DNA of 64,000 nt from Prorocentrum cordatum (Eukaryota; Sar; Dinophyceae; Prorocentrales; Prorocentraceae), in contig CAUYUJ010016703.1 of assembly GCA_963575745.1 (NCBI GenBank), positions 1-64,000 of the forward strand, given 5' to 3'. This document shows positions 55,131-64,000 of this stretch, piece after piece. The notes beneath the pieces are model-generated. The model searched no databases, was not told the DNA's origin, and worked only from the letters and a program-made list of their open reading frames with translations. Both the position numbers and the translations under genes were made by a program. Each line of letters begins with the position of its first letter. The stretch's first letter is position 1.

Positions 55131-56990
55131 GCGGGCGAGGGCCACCATCAGGGCCCAGGCACCCGGCATGCCCCCGGCAGTTGCGAATAGTAGCGCTGCC
55201 GGCCCGCAGCAACAGAACGAGGAGCCATTAGACGCGCCCTTCTCCGACGAAGAGGTGGACAATGCTACTGGACAGGTATTCCAGCGAGTCAGAGACCTTC
55301 CCCCAGCACTCACCCTTGACGATGGCGCCAAGCGCCATCGGCTTAACGACGATGCGGCGCGTGCCCTGGCCGCCACCATACAACGCCACGTGACAGTCGT
55401 GCATGGCCCCCCCGGGGCTGGCAAGACGGTCTTTTCAGTCGCCACCATGGACACGTGGGCCGACTCGCTCCCCGATGGACAGGCAGTCGCACTGACCGCC
55501 GGGTCCAACACAGCAGCGGACCAGCCTGCCATCGGCCTCGGGAGTGCGCGCGAAGCAGGCAGACTAGGACAAAGGACAAGCTTCCCCAACAGGTGCGTCC
55601 GTCTGGCCGAAGAATTCCGAGTGGCCGAGAAACTTGCCGCGCTCACCCCAGGGGGGGCACTTCTACTGAACGCGCAATCGCCCCCCGCACCAAGGCGGGT
55701 CCTCCAAGCAGTTCAATGCTTTCCGTGCACAGCTGCTTAGGGACGCCAAGACGATCATCGCGACGCACGAGTCCGCGGAGGCCCTACGGCATGCTGCACC
55801 AGTAGCCCTGCCCATCGTCGACGAAGCAGGACATGCCCACGAGCTGATGGCCGCCATGTCGCTCGACAGCGTCATCCGTTCCGGTGGACACCTGGTGCTG
55901 GTGGGCGACCCCAAACAACTTCCCCCCGCCGTCCTTTCCAGAAAGGCGGCCGACCTCGGGCTATGCATCTCCATATTCGATCGGCTGCGCAACGCCCTGG
56001 GAGATGATACATCAGCAGTGGTGCAACTAAGCCTCTGCTATCGCATGCCCCCCTCTGCTCCTGTCCTGGCCCAATGTTGCCTTCTACAATAACTCAATGC
56101 GGTCGGGGCTCGCCGACCCGTTCGCGCAAAGGCCGCTAGTCGAAGGACTACCATGGCGGGAACTACTGCCCTGGGACAGCGAAAGGCTCGAAGCGCTACC
56201 CGAAGCCACGGCGACCCCCTCGGAAGACTTGGAGAAGATGCTGCGGGACCTCGCACCGGAACCCCAGGGTCCAGAAGAAAGGCACCGATTCCCCCTGGTG
56301 GACAACCCCCCCCTCGAGGTCACTTCCAACCTTCACTCAGGGTATGCGAACCTCCCAGAGGCCGCGCAAACAGTGGACATCGTGCGAGCGCTCCTGCCCG
56401 CCATGAGGAACGGCACGACAGTGCGCGTCGTGGTAGGCTACCAGCTACAATGTGCAGTCCCTGAGAACGGTTGGCCCCAGACAGGGCGAAGAATCAGCGG
56501 CGCCCTGGCAGACCGAGGCCAAGGATCAAGGGAAGGGCAAGGGCGGACCAGCCAAGGCGGGAGGTCACCCCACGCATCCCCCCGAGCACGACGATGACAC
56601 CAAGGGCCACGAGCGCGTGTTCGCACAATGGAGCTCCCCGCTCACCGGGATCGGCCAGCGTTTCCCCGGGCTGCGACAAATTGCAGAGGAGCACCTTGCC
56701 AGCGGCGAGCTAACCATCTCCACCATAGACTCCAGCCAGGGCGGGGAGGCATATCTAGTTATTTACCTGACCACCCGGTCCAACAGCTGGCATGATTGGG
56801 GTTTTATGGGCAATCCCAACAGAGTGAACGTCGCGATCACGCGCGCCACCACCAACGTGGTCATCCTCGGGGGCGGAAGGATGTTTGGCACTGCCACAGG
56901 AGCTCGCCTGCGGGAGCTTGGAGGACGGGAGGTTTGCCAAACTTTTGGTCCGCTTCGAAGGGGCCAACCTGGGCGCAAGGGTGAGGCTGC
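55131..56990 (+). pseudogene. UPF1-like superfamily-1 helicase
   Basis: Motifs in order, across frame changes near 55685, 56060, 56450 and 56930. Q/I (Walker A) is VVHGPPGAGKTVF with Lys-Thr near 55423-55428. Walker B is [14 protein letters not shown] (DEAG at about 55820-55831). Motif III is [14 protein letters not shown] (about 55894). Then LSLCYRMPP and, in the next frame, [10 protein letters not shown]. Motif V is STIDSSQGGEA (about 56721). Motif VI is NRVNVAITRATTNVVILG (about 56818). This is the arrangement of UPF1/SMG2/SETX-type helicases (SF1B, 5'-3' ATP-dependent RNA/DNA unwinding). In a retroelement it could strip the RNA from cDNA, remodel the RNP or counter host RNA decay. Core catalytic residues are intact. 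Confidence 0.85.
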
Positions 56991-58972
56991 AGACCGACGA
57001 GGAGTTTGACCCCATCAAGGACTCCACCACGTGGATACCTGCCGCCCCCACCCACACCGGGGACGATAACATAAAAGGCCTAGACGACGCCATCAAGAAG
57101 GCCAAGACCTCCATGGAGAACAGCTTTGCGGAGTGCATCGCTGCACCGCTCGATCTTCTGTTCTCCTGGGACAATCTCGGCGAAGCCATCGCAGACAGCA
57201 TGCAGAAGCTTGTCGACGACCCTACAATAGGAATCATCCTCTACACAGTTGCCGGGCTCCATCCCCACCAGTGGCCCATGGGTGCCACCGCCAGGCAGCC
57301 GGGCAGTGTCGATAGGAAGGCCTGGAGCCACCTGGGGTATTGCTTGGACGTGGAGGTCGGAATAGACGCCAGCAACCTGGTATACAACCTGACGTGGGCA
57401 GCCCTGGTCTGGTTCCTTGGACTGGGCACACCTTGGCACGCAACGCAGCTGAGTGCCCCGCTCACCTCACTCCCCCCGCTGCCCCACGTTGTTGGTAACA
57501 ATCGCCGCCCCAAGCCCTCAAGCAGGTGCGCCCCCGTCGGCACGCCCCCCCAGTTCCCCGCTGCCTGGAGCCCCGCCACATGCAGCTGCAAACGCCACAG
57601 GGTGCACCCTGGGATGGAGCACCTACACTCCCTGCTCCGCCCAGAACAGGTCGAATCGACTCTCGCGCCTGCCCTGCGTGGTAACGACGGGCGCCCACTC
57701 AACGCCCCCACGCTCAGAGTCCTACTTGTGGTGGTGATGCTGCAACTGCGGGGGCCGCGCGCTACACTCTGGCCATTCCCACACCCAGAGGCCACAGGTG
57801 ACATCATAGAGGCGGCGATGGGTCTCTGCCTTCCGTGGCAGGAGGCCCACAAGGAATTTCGCAGCCACTTTGCTGCCACGTGGGGCTTCAAGCTTGCCGA
57901 CTTCGCCTCCCTCCACGCCAACATGGAGCAGGTCAGTCGCCATATCAGCACGCTGGCCACCTTCGCTCATCACCACCAGACTGCGGCGACGCACAAATGC
58001 CCCCAGACATGGGCAGGAACGCAGGAGCATAACTTCACCCTGGAGGCCCCCATGCGCGTACTGGAAGTGATAGTCCAGCCCGCGAATGTCAACCAGCTAA
58101 GCAATGGAGGCTGCTCCATCTGCCAGCTGCACAAGGCGCTGACCGGATCAGAGGAGGGGCTTGGCAGTCCACGCACCATGTCCGACCTGCAGTGCATAGG
58201 AGGCGGGGTCGCGCTGTCCAACTGCCGCCTCGACGAAGACCTCCCAGCCTCACCGGCTCCAGGTGCAGCGCTATCCCCCCCGATAGTACGGGGCGAGCGA
58301 TTCTGCAGGCTGCAGAAGGACGCCAGTTACAACTGCGACGTCTGCACCAGCACGGGATTGCAGGGGGCAGCTGGCACCTGGGAGGATGACGACACCCGTG
58401 AGCTGCTAGCTCAGAACCGCGCGCAGGCATACATGAAGGGAAAGAACTGCAGATGGCTCTGTGAGCTGTGTTGGGTCAGGTCCCAGGAAAGAAAGGGAAT
58501 TCATGTTCCTGACCCCAACCAGGCTAAAGGCGGTACCAAGAAGGCCATGCAGCAGTGTCTTCAGGAGTACAAGCGCAGAATGGAAGAATACCGAGCGCGC
58601 AAGAGAGCTCGGACCCTCCCCTCGCTGTCCAGCCTCCCGCTGGGGTTCGGTCGGCCTAACGACGCCTCGTTCCCTTCATCCCTGAAGGACCTCGTCATGC
58701 GTGCCCCGCGCCCCTTCCGGCCATCCAGTGCCGGTGCCACCCTCCCACCCCACAGGCTCACCGACGGCAGGTTTGGTGCAGAAGCGCACCGCACCCAAAT
58801 GTACTCGGCCACGTGTGACACCTGTCCCCCCGGCCCCACCTTGCTGGAATGGATGCCGGGCCGCCCAGCCCTCGGATGCTTCATGTGGCGCCCAGAGGCA
58901 GGCGCCAACTGCAACGAGCAGACAGGTCTCCCGCCGTGGGGCGCAATGCCCCTCCTATGGGTCACACGGTAG
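56991..58972 (+). CDS. Post-helicase Cys-rich protein region
   Basis: A long frame continuous with the helicase end. It starts RFAKLLVRFEGANLGARV and runs to a TAG at 58970-58972, beyond which the same frame stays open. A helical part (AIADSMQKLVDDPTIGIILY, ASNLVYNLTWAALVWFLGLG) is followed by Cys/His clusters: CSICQLHKAL (about 58110), then CRLQKDASYNCDVC and CRWLCELCW (about 58300-58475), and a basic helix (EYKRRMEEYRARKRARTLP). A last set has CDTC and CF near 58818-58880. It resembles a zinc-binding, nucleic-acid-associated region. I do not recognise the family. Confidence 0.6.
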
Positions 58973-61162
58973 TGGAACGCAGAATGGGCCTGCAGGAGGT
59001 ACCTTGCTCACATCTGGAACATTGCCCCCGGCGTCCTCGACCACGTGCTCGACCACTACTCCAACGAGGTGTACCCTGCCATCCCTACCATGCGGCAGGC
59101 CACAACCGACGTTCCCGAGGACTGGTACAACTACGACATGTCTACGCACCTCTCCCCAGCCAGAAGGGCCCCAGTCGCGGACACGGACACGCCGTTCCCA
59201 CCGCGCGATGACCGGTCGGCGCGGCCCCCCACTGTGCACGGTGAACAAAGGGGTTCGACCGATGGAGCTTCCATCCACTACTCCTTTCCCGACCTGCTGC
59301 CGCCCCCAGCGCCCCTGCTGCCCACGTGCTCCGCCCTCCGTCTGGCAGGGGGTGAGTCGAGAGCCCCTGTTCGTGCCCTGGTGAAGTACCTGATCGAGTG
59401 GAGCCACACAGCCTACACCCTCTGGGCGGCCTACGCGCAACAACAGGGAAAGGACATAGCGGGCGATGTAACCGACGAAACGGGATGGCCCTTCGAGCAA
59501 CTGCTGCCCTTCCTCGATTCAATCTACGGAGAGGAGATCCCAAGCAACGGCCATCCCCCATGCATCCCATGGGGCGGACAGAGGGCTGCAGCCGCCAGGG
59601 TAGTCTCACACTTGGTGGAGAGCAACCCAAAGTACCAGGAGGAATGGGAGCGCTACGCAAGCAACCTCGATAATCAGAAAGGGCAGGGCCCCTACCGACA
59701 GTCGTTGCATGTCCTCACGCTGTTCCTCACAAGGCTGGAGAAGTACTTAACCAGAGGAACGATAGAACTCCTCGCCGCCCAGCCCCAGGATGCGACGACC
59801 AGAGGCACGGCAGCAGAAGAGTCTCCTGCCGCCAGCTGGCTCATCAGGCCCCAGGGTAAGGAATCACCCCCAAACGACCAACGCGCTGGGGATCGCGTCG
59901 CCCCCCCGACCCGCGCAACCGTTTCCCCCCCCAGCAACCCGACCCACCTGGCCAGCCCGATGGGGCCCCAAAAGAGGTGCCGTCCTCATCAGAGCACTGG
60001 AATGGCGACGGCGACGTTGAAGGGATTGACTGGGATGACGATGCCAACGAGAACTCCGAGCCGGACGTCCAGGCACACGGCAGCCCGCCAGATACCTCAG
60101 ACTCCGGGTCGCAGGCCAGCCCTACACATCAGGAGGACGACGCTGACGGTCCAGCACCCACCGACCGGAAGTCGGCCCAAAGCCCCCCCCCACTTTGGAC
60201 CCAGCCCCCCCGCAGGGCCGACTCAAAAGCCTGGTCCCCATTTGCGCAGGCTACTGATCGAGGGGCACCCAGTGACGCATGGAGGAGGGTCGAAGCCCGC
60301 CCCAGAGAGGAGCGGACCTGGAGCTTGCACGCAGTTTGCGACGGCAGAAGACTTAGACAATCGGGGAACGAAGCGGACCGCCGACCACCCACAGTCGACG
60401 AAGACAGCACCAGAGAACGCTTAGCAACACCGCCTCGCAGCACACCCAGGCCGCGGCGCAACGCCCAGGGCTGGTGGAGCGACGCACGGACCGCAGCAAT
60501 CCCACCAGCGCGCCCTGATGATCCCATGGGAGGCCTCCCCATGTACTTGAGACCCATCGACGATGCAGACGTCACAAGGGGCGAACCGGCACCATATAAG
60601 ATCACACGAGTGCAGAAGACGCTGGGAGGCGCGTTCAATGGAGCATGGAGCGCCTGGGCCAGAAAGGCAGCCTACAGGCAAGGGAGCGCCTGGGTCAACA
60701 TCAAGTCCGACCCCAGGCGAAACACGGTACAGCAGTGCGACGATTTCCTCCAGGCATGGAGCAAATCGGGATACGACGCCTACAGGATGGACAGAGAATG
60801 CCAGCTCCACGTCGACTGGCCAAGCGTCATGGAGAAGCAGCGCAGACTCACGCAGCGCGACACCAGAGTACGCGCTGCCGACGCGCCCATTGGAAGCGGA
60901 CGCTCACCCCCATGGGCCGACGAGGGCAAGGAGGCTGCAAAGACCCCCCCCATGGTCCACGGAAGACAGGGCTGCCGCACGGTCAGGTGCATCTGGATCG
61001 GCAGCACCCTGGCGTACATGGGAGTCCTGGGACGAGTGGGATCATCAGCGGGACACATGGACCGACACGGATTGGAAGGCCAAGGGGAAACGGTCCCCCC
61101 CCAGAGGTGAAACCCACTACGCCGACAAGCGTCAGCGGGGATGGGACTTCTGCCCCAAGTGA
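58973..61162 (+). pseudogene. C-terminal region of the giant element
   Basis: The frame continues past the TAG at 58970 (YLAHIWNIAPGVLDHVLDHY) to about 59890. A folded segment at about 59370-59760 reads RALVKYLIEWSHTAYTLWAA and SLHVLTLFLTRLEKYLTRG. Frame changes in the C-runs near 59900-59935 lead to an acidic, disordered stretch (GDVEGIDWDDDANENSEPD), then a helical segment near 60590-60840 (GGAFNGAWSAWARKAAYRQG, QQCDDFLQAWSKSGYDAY). A last frame change near 60950-61000 gives a Trp/Asp-rich end (TWESWDEWDHQRD) and TGA at 61160-61162. No known domain. One TAG nonsense codon and about three frame changes. Confidence 0.5.
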
Positions 61163-63732
61163 TCGTGGTATTGCCTGGCCGCTGGTGCCCCCCCCCCCCG
61201 GTCGGGGGTGTCGGCCCGCCTTGTCTGGGACTTTTCGCTGTGCGTGACACCCGCTTCCCCCCCACCTGCTCGTCCGTCCCCTCCCCTGCTTCCCGTGGAG
61301 GGTGGCCCGCGCAGCGTGTCTGTGGCTCAAACCTATTCTTCCACCAGAACATGTCGATTCTCAGAGTTGCTACTCGGCCCGTCATGGAGCGCAACGCGTG
61401 TTTCCTGGGCAATAGCGATCTTGGGCAGCTGGGAACAACCTCCCCCTCCCTATACAAGGTGGTCTCCGTCGCGCTGGCCCTGTAGGCCATCTTGGGCCCC
61501 GCAGCTCTGGGCGGAGCCCGCTGGGTTGGCAGCCCCGTGGTCCTCAAGCGGCCCTTTGCCTCGCACAGCGACGCAGGGATGGGGGGCTGAGGACGACGTG
61601 AGGTGTCAGTCCCCCACGGTCCAGCTTCCCTCGTGGTTGCTCCTGACCTTGATGGGGGCAGGTTTCACCGCAGCGCCAGGCCTTGGCCTTAATGCCCCCG
61701 TGCTACCTCTTATGGGGCAGAGGTGCGCCAATACCCATGCGCTGCGTACTAGACAGCCCACGCTGGTCTCGTGGTTCCATCCTGGACAGTGGGGCGGTGG
61801 CTGAAATAATCCACCCCCCCGTGTTTCCCCTTAGACCTCATTCCCGCAGGACAAGGGTCCGTCTATGTCCCCCCCTCCGGGGCCCCTACCTTGGATGGCT
61901 GGGAATGTTGGCCAGAGACCCCACGCGCTCCACCTTAGTTTACCATTCATCATTTTGTGCGGCTCTTGCTGCGCCCCCGTCCAAGTGTGCCCCGCCTGGG
62001 TGCGCTGCAATGTGACGGACCATCCCAGATCGGTGACCTTGGTCACGCCCGACGCGCCACTTCGCGTGGTGACACCTCGCGTGCATCCTCCAGGCTGTGC
62101 TGCGCTGGGCAAGTGACAGCGCAGTCCCCCGCCGAGGTCTGGCGCGTTGTTCCCCCCGCGGTCGCTGGGGGCCCTCCGCAGGGAGCGGTGGAGGGATCGC
62201 AGAGGCCACTCTGCCCACGCAGCTTCGACATAGGCACTGCCTCTCCCTCCTCCTCCGTCTATTCACTGGATTGTGCGGCTATCGGCTGCGTCTCCCCTCC
62301 TCCTCCTCCTCCTCCTCCTCTTTTGCTGATGCGGCGCTCAGTGCCGCATGAAGTCCCCCCTGCCGACCCGCTCCACCGGAGCGCTCGGGCATCCATGGAC
62401 ACCTGGAGGCTCACTGGCAGGGCTCCGAGGTGCGTTCGGACAGCGCGGCTGCCATGTGTTGTTCTGGGCAGCCAGGGTCTGAGGCAGTCTGTCCCTGCAG
62501 GTGCGGACTCCGCCGGCCCCTGGAGCGGGCGCGGTTCGCCCGCACGGGTTGGGAGCGGTTCGCGGCGCCCCAGGTGCTGGGTTACGGCATGGGGCAGCCC
62601 AGCGCGCCACCCCGCTCAGGCACCGCCTGGGGCTGGACCTGAGGTGAGCGCTGTCCTGACAAGTGGTTCATCCTTTGACAGGTCGCCGTTGTTCCCCCAT
62701 CAGGTCCGCCCCTGCTACCACGGTTGACGCTCGCATCTTTGTGCCCCCGTCCCCCGTGACGCATGAGCTGCCCGCGTTATGCGCCGGCGGCTTGGTTGTC
62801 TCGCTTCCCACGGCGGGCGCCGACTTCGAGCTCTTGCTACTGCACAAGTGGTTTATCCTTTGGCAGTGCGTCTCGGCCCTCCCGCAGGGTGGTCCGTGGT
62901 GCTCGACCAGTGCTTGCAGCTGATTCCCCCGGCTTTCAGAGTCAGGCAGTTGTAGGCTGTGGACGACGCGGCGGACGTTTCCTTGCATCGGTCGCTCATG
63001 CCCGAGTATTTCCGGGAGTTCATGTGAGTGAGGCTTTGGTCCCCCCCCTCTTCTGTCCTCGCGTGCCCTCGCCCCTGCCGCCTTTCCCCGCGCCTTCGCC
63101 TCCTCGTCATGTTGGACGGTGCGGCCTCACTGGCCCCTCCGTGCTGCCTCAGCGCGGCGTGACCCACGCCCTTACGCGCTGGTCGGTACGGACTGAGCTG
63201 GCGCCACAGTGCGACTTCTCCGCCGTCCGTCTCCTTCTGATGCCTGCGTCCCCGCTTCCGGGTCGCCTGCATCTTAATGGGGGGCATTTTGTCCGTGGCA
63301 CGTGCACTAGCTGCGTCGGCCTATGCGCCGTCGCCGCTAATTATCTCGCCCTGTGCCCCAGCCGAGACCGTCCCGCTTCCTGGATCTGTCTGTCTTTGGA
63401 GCCGCCGATCAAACATATCCCACCAGCCCAGCCAGAAACAATGGCCAGGCGAGTTGCCCGAATCGGGAAGTGTAGGACATGCAGTGGAACGGCCGCCACG
63501 AAACTGTCTCGTGGCCGCGGAAACAGCGGGACTATGTGTTGACATACTTAGTAAATGCTTCCCTTTCCACGGCGGCTTGAAGAGGATCTTCTGGGGCCCT
63601 CTCGGAGATATCCTGGGTGTTTCTCCGACCCGAAGGGTCCGTGGAGCACGGGATGTCGGCCAGATCGAGTGTCCCCGCAAATTGTTTGACGAGTTTTATG
63701 AAATAAACCTCCTGGGACCATCTTGGCGGTAT
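61163..63732 (+). other. 3' untranslated region of the giant element
   Basis: About 2.57 kb without credible coding sequence: open frames exist on both strands but give no motif. A C-run starts at 61186. Two related blocks, ACAAGTGGTTCATCC near 62660 and ACAAGTGGTTTATCC near 62845, are direct repeats. GGCTATCGGCTGC occurs at 62277 and also at 53431 just after the RNase H stop, so the two regions share a short 3'-end-like sequence. The segment runs into (GGA)n at 63733. Confidence 0.5.
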
Positions 63733-63965
63733 CAGGAGGAGGAGGAGGAGGAGGAGGAGGAGGAGGAGGAGGAGGAGGAGGAGGGAGGAGGAGGAGGAGG
63801 AGGAGGAGGAGGAGGAGGAGGAGGAGGAGAGAGGAGGAGGAGGAGGAGGAGGAGGAGGAGGAGGAGGAGGGGGAGGAGGAGGAGGAGGAGGAGGAGGAAA
63901 AGGAGGAGGTGGAGGAGGAGGAAGATTGCGGCAGGATGCGTAGAGATGAGGAGGATGAGGAGGAA
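63733..63965. repeat. (AGG)n array at the end of the giant element
   Basis: About 230 bp of AGG with few interruptions. If the element works like the first one (TAG tail), this could be its 3' simple-repeat tail or target. The last 35 bp of the window are GA-rich with no feature. Confidence 0.9.
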
Positions 63966-64000
63966 TGAGGCAGGAAAGGAGGAAGGAACGGACGATGACA

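Larger units (their letters stand above)
40448..63732 (+). mobile_element. Giant non-LTR retroelement with RING, DNA methyltransferase and helicase
   Basis: Continuous + strand coding sequence from about 40.45 to 61.16 kb carries RING-H2, an unknown protein, a disordered region, a C5 methyltransferase, APE-type endonuclease, RT, zinc knuckle, RNase H, an unknown module, an SF1 helicase and a Cys-rich region. A 2.6-kb non-coding segment then ends at a (GGA)n array. Endonuclease-RT-RNase H is the core of a LINE. The 5' end is uncertain: it could lie at the GGA junction near 39616 or closer to 40330. The frames are broken in many places. The alternative is two adjacent elements (one ending after RNase H at 53373), which I find less likely because coding density, strand and style continue. 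Confidence 0.65.

Noticed and set aside
25200-58975. A reassigned TAG codon
   Set aside because: A TAA also interrupts the RT at 50252 and frameshifts are frequent, so ordinary decay or sequence error explains the stops.

Overview
The window looks like nuclear DNA of a dinoflagellate. It is GC-rich (apparently about 60% by eye), carries very long trinucleotide arrays, and nearly all recognisable protein sequence belongs to retroelements. The copia integrase/RT and the RLE-type RT resemble proteins predicted from Symbiodiniaceae and Prorocentrum genomes. The high GC favours a Prorocentrum-like species, but that is inference. I see no rRNA, tRNA, bacterial operon, CRISPR array or clear single-copy host gene. 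All supported coding sequence is on the + strand.

Layout. (1) 1-9112: an ~8.2 kb non-LTR element lying exactly between two (TAG)n arrays. It encodes a reverse transcriptase with a restriction-like endonuclease, then a zinc-cluster protein, and carries ten copies of a GC-rich quasi-palindrome. (2) 9113-21628: a decayed second RLE-type RT, a fold-back repeat, a ~362-bp tandem duplication, huge GAT/GCT and GGA arrays, an array of short palindromes and several 10-12 nt minisatellites. (3) 21629-30836: a nearly complete but frame-broken Ty1/copia element with two LTRs, an initiator-Met-type primer-binding site, gag, protease, a methyltransferase-like segment, integrase, RT, RNase H and a polypurine tract. 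(4) 30837-40447: mostly non-coding, dense in fold-back elements. It includes a family of terminal-inverted-repeat elements with 8-bp target duplications, one of which contains a 365-bp higher-order minisatellite. (5) 40448-63732: a giant non-LTR retroelement of more than 20 kb.

In order, the giant element encodes a RING-H2 protein, an unknown protein, a disordered Pro/Arg-rich region, a C5 cytosine DNA methyltransferase, an APE-type endonuclease, a reverse transcriptase with an intact VDD triad, a zinc knuckle, RNase H, an uncharacterised module, a UPF1-like superfamily-1 helicase and a Cys-rich C-terminal region. The endonuclease, RT and RNase H would copy the element by target-primed reverse transcription. 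The methyltransferase could mark the new copy or the locus, the helicase could help unwind RNA/DNA, and the RING protein could act on host proteins. Methyltransferases inside dinoflagellate retrotransposons have been reported. I do not recall a report of the RING-methyltransferase-LINE-helicase combination, which makes it the best candidate here for an undescribed system.

Most long coding regions are split by frameshifts, often at C or G homopolymers, plus a few in-frame stops. Either the copies are decaying or the assembly has homopolymer errors. Raw reads would decide.
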